64,000 bases of DNA. Source: Alviniconcha marisindica (lineage: Eukaryota; Mollusca; Gastropoda; Provannidae). A program made the translations under genes and the position numbers. The DNA is taken from contig JABMCL010001511.1 of the NCBI GenBank assembly GCA_018857735.1, positions 55,001 through 119,000 on the forward strand, in the 5' to 3' direction. The stretch's first letter is position 1. Each line of letters starts with the position of its first letter. Under the pieces are notes generated by a model. It did no database searches and had not been told where the DNA came from. It worked only from the letters and a program-made list of their open reading frames with translations. This document shows, piece by piece, positions 13,513 through 43,600 of this stretch.

Positions 13513-14981
13513 GACACATACCACACACATATGCAAGCAACTTGGCATTTTCCCCCTTTTTTCCTGGTAGTCCGGCTGAGTCCATTACACTTGTTTCCTC
13601 CCCGGCAACGCCCACTCGTCAGCACATTACTGATTTTATCATTCATCGATGATTCGGCAGTACTTATTCCATGACCAATATTCATGACTCTAACATTTTC
13701 CTTTCTAACAAACATGACTATTTTGTACACCTGAGACATTTTTGACACATTTCGCTTTATATATACTTTTTCCCCCTCTTCTTTCTTTTTTTCTGTTCTT
13801 TTTTGTTGTTGTTACTGATGTGCGTATTTGTCATCAGTGTCGGTGGGTTGAGGCGTGCCGTGTATGCATATAAGCGTGCGCGCGGCGTAGCCACATTTAA
13901 CTGACAAAGGATTTTCGTTTCTCATTGTAAACAAATATGATATCCGGTAACAACATGTCGTAACATCAGGGTCTCGATTTTTTATTGAGTCCGAGGCTAA
14001 ATCAAGCTCATCAGTCGATGGGGCTTTACTCATTCTCCCCAAAACGACTTGTGGAATGACTCAGTCAGACTGTGACGGTCCGCTCTAATGTAACAGGATC
14101 AACGGACAGCCCTGCCTCTGTCAAAAAAGGAAGAAGAAAAAGAAGACACACTGGCCGGGCATCTGACCGATATATCCTTTCAGTTCAGAGGCTAGAAAAA
14201 CCAGCAGGGGCGTGAGCCCTTCCATTCAGCATCAACACGCTATTCATTGTGCGCAGCAATGCGCAACCGCTCCGAAAGAAAACACTGCTTGCATGCTGCC
14301 TGACATGCGAATGCTCTTCCGAACATAATCATGGCCAGAACACACACGACAACTCTGAATAAATTAACCCACGGCAGATTTCTGCAGATATCACTGATTT
14401 ACCACAAGTCTTGTTTGGATAAAGAAGTATATTCGCCAAACATTATTCATTTTGACACAGGTGACAAAAAGATGTTTTCACCCGGAGAGGCTCTAACGCC
14501 TCCAAAAAGGGGGGCATCTGTGATGGCTATTGTTCGGTCTATCCAGGCGATAATATAGCAGACGATCAATGTTTTAGTCGTGTTTTTGCCTGAAAAACAC
14601 AAATACTGGCACGCATGAATATACAGGTCAATAAAATGTGAGGACATTTTGCCCAAAATTAACAAAGAAGCAGAAACTAACCTGAAATCACAGTTAGCTT
14701 TCACGAGAAATGAAAATCCATTACCACTGGAAAGCTCACTCGCGTCGTCTGTCAAACTTCCCTGCTGCCGCGGCTTGGACATGGTTCGATTGGCAGAGCT
14801 GAAAATAGAAATATTTACAGCCAACCAGAGACCGAGTTCTATTTGCTCCCGCATTGTAATGTTTGGCATCATGGAGGAATTCGGTGTAAACAGAACGAAG
14901 TTAACCTGCAATGTTGTGGAATAACAGCTCTAAGAACGTGATTTCTTGGATACTTTGATTTGAACAGAATAGTTGGTCATC

Positions 14982-33155
<18,174 letters not shown>

Positions 33156-34440
33156 CAGGAAAGAACTCCAACCAATGCTCTTGCTCACTCCGTCCCAAAC
33201 GCTGCTGAAAAGATTTGAATGTGTACTGGTTGTGATAGATTTTTACTAAATGTTCCTGAAGGAGCTAGTGCAGTATTAAGTAAATCTCACCTTATTTTCT
33301 TGGTGAGTTTGCTGCACGTAGAATTACAATGTGTAGTGAGCGTCTGTATTCTTTGGTGAGTTGGACCTCATGTTTTGCAGAAAATGAATGTCATGAGTCT
33401 TTTTACAGATGAAGTATGGAAATATTGCATGGTTGATTGTGATGTATAATTTTTATGAGAAATAGTATGTTTAGTGTGTAGGACAATATAATGTTCATTT
33501 ACATTACATGTAATAAGTAAATAATAAGTAAATTCTAACCACTGTATATCATGCATAAGCATTAGTAGTCAAGGTGTCTGCTTTAATATTGTTGTTTGAT
33601 AGGCTGACAGAATGATTGGTTGAATAGCTGCTGTGTTTGCTTTTGTCAGTATGTCTTGTGACAGAACACTTGTTATGTCAACATACTTTTATAAGTGAAT
33701 AGCACAGGCATGTGTATTTTGTATTGACACTGGCATTGTGATATTGTCATTTGCTTGTGTTGGTTTATTTTAGTGCCTTTTTTTTTTTTTGGTAGCAGCT
33801 GTCAACAGAAGCTGAACTGGCCAAAAGTACAGACAAACCAACAACAACAGTAACAACAGCAACAAACCCACAAGCAGACTTTTAAACCAGTTTTTTAACT
33901 GGTATGCTTTCATTTACTTGTCTCATATGCTGTTGCCATTCCAGACTCTTACAAAGTCATAGTTTTATTGTGTCTTGTCCACCTGTGCATTGACTTGTTT
34001 TTTATGGTTCACTTTTCCGTCCTGGCATTTCTGGTGAGCTTATTTATATAAACACACCATCAAACCAATCTTGTACATACGTCCCAAACGTGCATGATCT
34101 GCCAGCATTATTCAGATTTTATCTGGAGATGGTGCTTTCTTCCTTCTGCCCACATTTTGTGTCTATACTTTGTCTTTTGGGGCTTAAAACACAAAGTTAC
34201 TTACTTACTTTGTCTTTTCATAATATATATTTATTATCAATGCTATCCTTGCATGCTGTTCATGTTGTGAGGATGGAGTCACTGATTTCAGTGCAGTAAA
34301 AGTAGGCACACACGCAATGCACCCCTCCCCTCCCCCACCCCCTCTCCACTCCCCCAATGGCTGCTCATTCATTTGAAGCAATTGTAGTGAAGGTTACGAT
34401 CAGGGTGAACATTGTCATTTGGATATCCATTACATCCTTA

Positions 34441-34790
34441 TGTTACCACAGTAGCTCACAAAAGATCGTGATCATTCTACAAAAAAACGCAGGTGGCAGG
34501 TTACACCTTAACACCTATGCACACTAGCATGTGGCTTGGAATGAAGTGACACTGTTAACTGGTGCATGGTTGTATGGTGTACACAGAATATGCACCTAGG
34601 TGGCAACAGTTTCATGTGGTACTAGGCTGACTAGCCATATTAACAACCAAATAGTGCTGTAAGTACACCACTTCAGTGGATGCACTATAATAAGCTACAG
34701 TCACTTATACATAACTGCATTTGACAAGAATGCAATGAGTCTGTTGAAGAGCAGAGAATAACACTGTAAACTTGATCAACAATGGCAACA
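34441..34790 (+). mobile_element. Truncated SINE copy (body and tail, no tRNA head)
   Basis: The sequence parallels the 12.66 kb SINE from TACCACAGTAGCTCACAAAAG (compare TACCGCAATAGCATGTAAAAG) through AACAACCAAATAGTGCTG, TACACCACTTCAGTGG and GAGCAGAGAATAACAC. It has lost the tRNA-like head. Confidence 0.8.
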
Positions 34791-35652
34791 TCTTGACATG
34801 GGTGACCTGCTTTAGGTCACTGATGTTGCCATGGACACCCGTATAAAGCTAAGCAATGGCTTTTCACCAACACAGAGTCTAACATTTGTGTGAAACGGAG
34901 TGATCATGAAACTCGGTGAAAAAATGCACTCACACACATTTACATGTTAACCACAAGTGAATTATTCAGCTCTGAAACAGACTGAAGCTTTTGTTGGGGA
35001 TGTGGCCTTGGTGGATTTTATCTCCCTCGGATTTCTGGCATTGCAGAGTTATGTGTTTCTTGTTGTGCATGTGATGTCAGTCAGATACTATCAATTCCTT
35101 TGGTTTTTGACTTTACCATGTCAAATGATCATCATAACAAATATGTTTAAACTGGGGTAAAGTTATATTTGGACAATTGTAAGATCTTCTAATATGTTAA
35201 CTACACAGACACTATACACACACTACACACTTGAATTTACTTGTCAAGGCGGTACAGTGTGACATGTCATCGGAGAACAATTCTGTTTCATGAGAAGAAT
35301 GAATGTTATATAGCATATAAAAGGTTGTGAAATGGCTGTTGGGTGGTGTTCAGTTGGGCTTTTATTGGCTCGTGCTTCACGCAGCATGGGTTCCTGGTTT
35401 GATTCCGACTCAATGTTGAGTGTTGTTGTTTGTCTTCTCAGCTGGTGAGAAAAACTTCGCTGAATGTCTGATTTTACAGAGTAGGACAAAAAGCATGTGG
35501 GACATGTGTTCTTAGGGCTGCTTATGTAAGAGATCACTGGGCAGTTACAAATCAGTAAAAGTAGGGAAAATTTCCTGAATTCCTAACTGCCTTAGTAAAA
35601 ATAGTTGATATCCCCCACATTAATAATGGTAGTTAAACTGTCAAACATATTA

Positions 35653-35831
35653 GAATCAACACACAAGGGAGTTAATTAGCACTCAAAATATGTAACACAA
35701 CAACAAGGACCTGAGTCATGTACAATAACTCTAACCTGGCATGCATGTAAATACAAGGTACATAAACTCCACCAGAGGTACATCCTCATATGTATTTCGA
35801 GCGCTAATTGACTCGTTTGTGTGTTGATTCT
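35653..35831. mobile_element. Short inverted-repeat (MITE-like) element, about 180 bp
   Basis: The left end GAATCAACACACAA, GGAGTTAATTAGCACTC is inverted at the right end (GAGCGCTAATTGACTCGTTT, GTGTGTTGATTC). A right-end-like sequence (TTTCGAGCGCTAATTAACTC) is also present at about 2399-2418. No open frame is present. Confidence 0.78.
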
Positions 35832-36640
35832 GCATGGATGCTCTGGGCCTAGTTCTTTTTCAGATTTGTGTCAAACATGTATGCAGCCATGCTGCTCTTG
35901 CAGCAGCTGTAGTCTTACCCACCTAAGGCAATAAATAAAGGATAAATAAAGGTGTACAATATTTATGACCAGCTGTATTATACTATGCCTTTTTTTGTGG
36001 GGGCTACTTTTGGGAGGATAGTGGGGCTGGGGTGGGGGGAATAAATGCATTAATAGTTTTGCCATAAATTATCTTCCAATAAGAAAGATCAGTGTGCTGT
36101 CTTAATTTTCTCACATTACTTACCATCCTTGGTAGACGATTTCAGCAATTATGGTCAGCGTAGATTATTTCAAAACTTGGTGATTTTGTGCTATTGGAAT
36201 CTACGCTTTTGAGTGTAAGGTAAACTACATATCATCTGAACGAGGCATGACACCAGTGATTAACCTTTCTTCTTTAGATGGATATTATGCATAATGCAGT
36301 TGAAGGTCCTAAAATTATGCCAAGTGTCTTCCACTTCTACATTCCATTGACCTGTTCTGCGTGAAGTGAGTTTGGGTCTTGAACTAATATTGTGAAAATG
36401 TGTCTACAATGTATGGAACTTTGTTGGTTACATCATTATATCAGAACCACTTCGTCATAGGTTTTGAAGTCCCATCATTTTGTAGATTAGTGATTTCTTG
36501 TTTGTACATTTTTAAATGCCACCAGCCCTGAAGCATACCATTGATGATGGAGAGGTAATTTATTTAAAACCAATAAACAATTCATGCAACATCTGCCAGA
36601 TATTTGAGGAAGTGCGCATGTCTAAGCATGCATGCAGATG

Positions 36641-36644
<4 letters not shown>

Positions 36645-36714
<70 letters not shown>

Positions 36715-36720
36715 TGTGTG
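36645..36720. repeat. (GT)n microsatellite
   Basis: A GT run of about 75 bases with one GG interruption. Confidence 0.97.
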
Positions 36721-36934
36721 ATACTGACAAAAGAAGAATCATCTTCCTCTGAAGTGTTCTGAATAGGTATGATCATAAATGTTTGGATGGAATGTGCCAT
36801 TTAGGTTGACAGTGGAAGTTTGTATTAAATCATTCATCCTGAACATACAGACAGTATGTATATATGCACTTAAAGCCATGACCTTAAACAGCCATGGTTT
36901 GAAATAATAATGTTACACATTTAGAAGAACTCAA

Positions 36935-36936
<2 letters not shown>

Positions 36937-36990
<54 letters not shown>
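36937..36990. repeat. (AC)n microsatellite
   Basis: A pure AC run of about 54 bases. Confidence 0.97.
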
Positions 36991-36993
<3 letters not shown>

Positions 36994-37534
36994 TGACAAC
37001 AACAGGAAGAAACAGCAATGGTGACAAACCACAACAACAAAACCACACAAAATGAAACTGAGATTGTTTTGATATGCTTGATTTCATATTAGATTTGTAA
37101 GCTTGATCTGTCAGTGGTGATTCTGACTCGGTGACGATGGATCTTCAAGCATTGCTTGGGTCTATCTCACTCAGTCACACAGTCTGGCTCTGTGTCTGTC
37201 TGTCTGTCTATTGAACTTCTTCAAGATGGTCTGACTTACAAATTACGTCTGTAAAGTTTTCTCTGGGACTGAGCTTACAATCAAATCCACAACCTAAAGT
37301 TTTTATTTTAATCTTTTTTACTTTTTTACTTTTTTTTGAGATGGTTGGTCACTTTTGTACAGATATTACAGATCAGTAAGACTGATTTTTCATTATAGTT
37401 ATGCAGGGTCTTGGGTCTTTGTTAACACTAACAAAGCAATTTCCTTTGCTCAACCTAACCCTGTCATCAACCTAATCAAGCATTCCATGATTTTGGTATG
37501 TTGAGTTTTGGTTTTGTGTTTGTTCTTGGTAAAA

Positions 37535-37637
37535 AGACATACCGGAAGCGGTTAGTTCCCTTCGCTTCCGCTAAAAGTAAAACTGGATGCACATGTGGGT
37601 GATACAAATTGCATCAAGTGGGACTTAGACGAACAGA
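37535..37637 (+). promoter_or_regulatory. Putative NVL core promoter and 5' UTR with paired ETS-like sites
   Basis: ACCGGAAGCG at 37541 and its near-inverse CGCTTCCGCT at 37563 flank 12 bases, about 65-100 bases before the NVL start codon. CCGGAA is the ETS/GABP core common in TATA-less housekeeping promoters. The transcription start is not defined by the sequence. Confidence 0.5.
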
Positions 37638-40600
37638 ATGTCTTACGGAGAACAGAAGCCGTACATATCTGATCCAAAACTTATTCCTAGGATCAAATCG
37701 GTAAGAATTTGATTCATACAAAGCCTTTTCTTAGTCGCTTCGTGCGCGCATTATGTTTGGTTCACAACAGGCAGCAGTGGTAAACTTGCAGTACTTTAGG
37801 GTGTCCCATATTGGCCATAGTTTGCACTTGTCCACGCTAGATATGAAGCCCGAGGAAAACCGATTAAATCCTAGCACAGCAGCGTAAAATCCAGGTTTTA
37901 TTTTCATGCCGATTTCTGCGTGTGTGTACCACAGCTTCCCGTAACCAGTCTCATTTTATTTAGCACACGTAATGTTGATATTATTAATATAATAATAACT
38001 AATGCACATTTATTGAAGTACTAGTACAGGTATAAAACATTCTGATGATGATGTCATGTCAAGTGCTATGACATTTTTGATCTTTACAAAATGTTTCTGT
38101 GACAGTGTGTGTGTGTGTGTGTGTGTGTGCATCTTAATTTTTTTTTTTGCGTGTGTGTGCATCTTTTGGAGAAACGTTTTATATTGTAACTTGTAAGGTA
38201 TTTCAAATAGAGCTTTCGAGGACTTGTCAACATTTTATTGCGGATAACATTTCCATCTTGATGTACATTATTGGTGTTATACTATGCTTGTTCAGCACTT
38301 TGAGCTGCAGGGTAAGCACTTTTCAAATTTCCATTATTATTATTATTGTTATTATAATGTTACACTTTACAGACTATCAGGATCACACTTTACAGTATCG
38401 GTGTATCACTCATTCACTGTGTGAGAAATCCCTAATTTTGGTACAACAGTAGTAGTACAAACTACAATAGTAGTCTAGTAGTAGTACTGCCATAATATAA
38501 ATAAGATCTACTATTGGTACAATGGTAGTTTATGTTTGTTGTTGTTTTTGTTATAATTTTTCTTGTTTAATTTCAGTTTTTGTCCAGTAAGAGTGCTGAT
38601 TCAACAATTCTACCCGAGAGTGTTGTGCAGCATCTTCAGGCCACATACAGGTGCAGAACTTACTCAATGAATTTAATTTGATTATTTTAACTGACCTGTA
38701 ATAAAACTAATGACATGATGAAGTTAACTTGATTTATAAATGTAACTTGTAAGCCTCTTCACTCCCTTGCCTGACATTTTCTGGGGGTAAATCTTACATA
38801 TATAAATATATACCCCCCCCCCCCTCCCCATCTCCCATTTTTTGTTGTATTGGAATCATGGAATGCTTGATTAGGTTGATGACAGGGTTAGGCTAGTATT
38901 ATTATAGTATAATTTATTTTTCATCTTATTGAATTTATTCAAGCACTGATTATAGCCAGTGGGAAGAGAGTTTAAGAAAGCACCCAGTAATTGGTAACTT
39001 GGTTCAAACTATTGTTGGATTAGCAGTCAAACTTTTGTTTGTCTGTCTTTCTTGTCACTGAGCTAGTTTTTTTTAATTTGATTATCCCATCAACCGCATA
39101 GCCATAGGGTTTTCGCAGGATGATTTTGTCATTGAATGCTTAAATAAATGTAATTTATGTTTTGACATTTTTGATTGATGAACTGACACTTCACACATGT
39201 ATGCAATTGTTTTTTTTTAATTATTATTTTTGACCTCTGGTGTTTTGAACTTTGTCTCCAGTGACTATTCAAGGAAGAAGAAGAATGCCTTTGCTCACTC
39301 TGTATCTAAAGGTGGGCTATTTTTTAAATTATGATCTTTTAGTATTTCCTTGTCCCTTGTGGGGAATTTGGGTCACCTTACCTGGGTAAGGCACAGCAGC
39401 AGCAAGAGCAGCGCTACCCATTCCTGTAAGTGTGTGCAGTATGTTTGCATGTCCAAACAATGGTATGGCTGTCAGTGTCAGAGTTTGGGATTTTTAACGT
39501 GTGCACAGATGTTGATGCATGCCAATGCACACAGGGGGCTGTGTAGTGTATGGACACAGTAACTGAGTAAGAGAGTCTGCACTGGAAGTTAACACTGGGA
39601 GAAAAAGTCTGCTGCACTGGGGACTCCAACCCATGTCCGTATTGCATTTGCATCCGGCTTTTTAGTTGAATACTCTACCAACTGAGCTATCCCCGCCCCA
39701 TTTGCTGACTTCTCTTCTGACAGATGGTGCAAAGTACCTTAAGCATTCACTGGCAGATATATGATAATATGTAATATATATTTTTTATGCTGCAGTACTT
39801 TGCATTCTTTGAGTTACAGTATACTTTTTCCATTATGTATCTAGCAGGGAATGCAGTACGTAGCTGATGACAGAGGTTGGCTGGTTTGTCAGCGTTACTC
39901 AGCTGAAAGTAAAACCCTTATGTTGGGTGAGAAGGTTAGCATGCTGTTGGATGAAAAGGTTAGCATGTGTTAGCATACCATTTCCCCACACCTGTATGTG
40001 CTGTCAAGCAAGCATACAAGTACAGTGCTAACTGTTTCCCTGCCACTCTTGCAGCTGCACTCTGACTTCAGGGATTTTAGTCATAAATAGAGTTGGCAAA
40101 TGTCATGAAGCTTACTGCAGTGGAAAGTAATCCTGGCATAGATTGATAGAGCTCTCAACACAGCAAGCTGATAGAACTCTCAACACAGCAGACATTTTGC
40201 TTTAGCACCACATTTCCTGCCAGAGAACCAGATGCCAGTGATGATTATTTCTGTAGCCTGTGATCAGGGCCAGCTGACAGAAGTGAAAGTGGATGTAGTG
40301 GAGGAAGGGAAGGGGACTGACAGAAAGTGCAAGACCCAGGATTGTTACAAAGTTATTACTAAAAGGAAGCTGTTATATAAGCAGTTTTGTTACAAAGTTA
40401 TTACTTAATGAAGCTGTTATAAAAACTGTTTTGTTTCAGCGTTCTGCTTACAGTCTCTCTTGTTTCTTTTCACTAGCTTTGCCACTGGCGCATTTTGAGG
40501 TGTTTGGGCCAGAATCTCACCTAGCAGGCACAAAGCGACACAGGTAAGGCTGTTTTCAGTGGTACAGAGACTAGTGAGAGACAGGTAAATAATTTGCTTC

Positions 40601-43600
40601 TCTGTACTGCATGTGCATGCAGGGATGGGTAAGGGCATTCCAGGACCAACTCAGTGGACAGCACTAGCAGCAAGGCAAGACTGCACTGCCTAAGAGCCAG
40701 AGTTATTTACCTTCTTTCCTTTTGATTCTGGCCTGTGTCTTACTCTTTTGAAATGTTTTTGTGGGCACAGGTCTTGCACCCATCATGCACCCACTGGTGG
40801 GTGATGTATGTTTGCAGTCACACTCAAGCTGTTAAATTTACCTTGAGGGATGCAAGTAGATGAGATGTGTGAGTGTTCCTTTTGAGTGCACATTGTGACT
40901 ATATATATGACAGTTTTAATAATATTAGGGAGAATTGGTGTATCCTTTTAGCTATCTTGATTTTGCTCTGTTTCTTCGTGTTAATTTATCATTTTCTGTT
41001 TACATTTTTATAGACTTGCATGAAAATTGTAAGTCTGTATGACGACTAATTGTCACAGATAACTTGGTGTTAAAAACCAGTTACTTGTAGTTGTACTATC
41101 TATCAGTATCACTATCAGTGCCATTGAAAAACTTTCATGTTTTCTTCTTCTTTTGGGATTTTGTTAAATTTAGCTTTCGTTAATGAAAGTGTATTTACCC
41201 AGAGAGGAGGAAATTGACTATAGTATAAAGCAAATAATGTATTTTTCCTAAATACGAGACCAGACTACGTTCTCTTTTATGGTGTGCTCATGGGAAAAAC
41301 ATGCATTTTACTCTGTGTCTTCTCTTCTGTTTTTTCCAGGCCAAATTCAAGTTCAGATTCTGATCCTGAATGTCTTGTTGCTTATGAGGTAATTTTATGA
41401 CTGGTAAATGTTGCTGTTAATGTTAGTAGTGCTAGTGTTACTGTCTAACTGTGGATTTTTACCTTCCATGTAAAATCATGGGTGTGTGTGTCTGTTGATG
41501 CCTTAATGCTGGAGTTTTCTTGGTTACTCTCAAAGTGAGACTTGTAAAACCTTGCATGGTGATAGCTGTATTCAGTTTGACCTTTTTTGTTGATGATAAC
41601 ATAATCATTACAAAGGGGCGAAAACTAAAAAGAAACAAGCAAAAAAAGCGTTTTCAGGTTGGAGATCATTGTGTACATTTTATTAGCTATGAATCCATGG
41701 CAGTGCTGTGTGACTTATAATAGACAATCTTCGGAAATCCAGGGGACTGCACTTGGTAAGTGCCTACAGGCATGGCCAGTATATATAGGTCCAGGCCTGC
41801 GGGTGTAGCACAGAGTAGGCGCGCTTTTGTTGGGGGTACAGTGAGCACGTGGGCAAGATGACAGATACCCGTAAACAAAGGCAGAAAAGGCATCAGAAAT
41901 GCCGATCAAGCACTCACTGTTCGTGGGGAACATGCAGATCGGATAGTAGGTTCCCCCCGCTGGTAGTCTAGTATATATTATAATAGGTCCATGCCTGAAG
42001 ATCCATGGTTCAGGAGCTGTGTGAGAGTCGAGGTGTATGTCCTGGACTGTCTGTCCTAGCGAGCCTTCTGGTTTCCGTGGAATTAAAGATTTATTGCACT
42101 GTGCTTCGGCATTGGTCACAACTTGTCCCTAATATGTAAACTGACATCTGAGGACATAAAGCATCACTTCATCATCATCATCAGCCTGAAGATCTAAAAC
42201 TGTCGCAGATCAGCTCTTCTCAGCTGCCACCTCCATTCAGGGGACTTCACTCTCCCGGAGTAAGAAAACACTGTCAAATTATCTTTGCCTGTTATTTCCG
42301 GAAATTGTCTATTAAGAAAGCTATGCTGATATATTTTCAGTAGCGGTGACTATGACTATGTTGCTTTATTTTTAATTTTGTTCTCAACATGATATACTTT
42401 CTTCTTTTTTTAACATTAGAACACAAACTCCATAAACATAGCCATGAGGAACCTGTACAAAAGCGGCACTGCGGCCAGAAACACAGGCTCACCGCAGACT
42501 CCAGAGCAGTCCCAAAAACCCAAGAAGAAGAAAAAGTTGCACCAAGCACCTCTACTGAATGGTGAGAGAGAGGTACAGAGTCCAGCATCTCCGTCACACT
42601 GGGTCATCGATCGCAGCGGTGCCAACAGAAAGGGCAGTGAGCGAGCAGCAGACAGTGGTCTGGACCCATCCTCAGAACCAGATGCTGCACCTCAGGAACT
42701 TGCCGACAACTCTGTGGACAGCGTTTTGCAAAAAACGGGGGATGCCGCGTGTACGCGCAGGTGTGCATGTGGCACCAAGGAGAAGACAAGAGTGAAGGAC
42801 TCGGGAGAGTCGTCGGGAGAGAGGAGTTCAGCGGAGGGCTCTTCCAGAGCTCACAAGACAAAGGCAAGCGACAGAGGGGCTCTTAAAAGAACGTCTGTGG
42901 CACCGGAGGGAAACGGGATGGAAGGAGTCGACGAGAAGTCTGGTGATCTGACAAAGAAAGAGGTGACTATGACTATAAGGTTGTTGTTTTTCCCTCCGTT
43001 CAGTTAAACGCTTTTTGTTGTTTGTTTTTATACAAAAGTATTGTGTAACCCACCTGTAAGTTCTGTAAGACAGTGATTTAAAAATAATTATATACTGTGC
43101 AAGATCTTCATAATCATATGTTCAGTTCCTTAAATTAGAATCATTCTTAGAACTAGAAGTCAGTTTGAACTTTCTCAGATACTTTGTGCTAGTTCCAATA
43201 CATGTGTTGAATTTTGAATTCATGCAAAAGGTCCCAGTGATAAATGGCTGAGTCACAGCAGGCCCCAACTCATGCCCACACCATGAGACAAAAGAAGCAC
43301 AAAACTGTTTTAATATCTTCTTTCAGTGACCAGTGTTTAAGTTTGTGAAACTTTGACGGCATGGTCTTGCATATGATGTATATTATATATATATATTGAA
43401 ATATTATGTATAGATAATATAGATGAAAGATATATAATATGAAATATATATTAAAAAGTATGTACAGATAGAGAGAACTTATCTTTTTAAATTGCTGTTT
43501 TAGGCTAATTTAAGTAATATATTGATGTGTGTTTTATTGCATTTGTTGATCTGTACAGTGCTAAGAGCTCATATAATTGTTGTTAAGGCGCTTTATAAAA

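Larger units (their letters stand above)
6665..14981. other. Interval between DAAM exons and KIF6: microsatellites and SINE, no exon recognised
   Basis: The interval between the divergent genes contains CA/GT tracts, long G-tracts, a GAGACA-rich tract and one tRNA-headed SINE. It should contain the remaining 5' part of DAAM, including the initiator exon, but I could not identify it. No open frame in it gave a recognisable protein. Confidence 0.55.
33156..37534. other. KIF6 3' flank and KIF6-NVL intergenic interval
   Basis: After the KIF6 stop I see no canonical AATAAA within several hundred bases, so the 3' UTR end is not located. The interval holds a headless SINE copy, a terminal-inverted-repeat element at 35.65 kb, two microsatellites and AT-rich sequence. 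No additional exon was recognised. Confidence 0.6.

Noticed and set aside
41715..42119. Minus-strand frame of 134 codons in NVL intron 5
   Set aside because: It lies in repeat-like sequence that partly resembles the flank of the SINE at 13.1 kb; no family was recognised.
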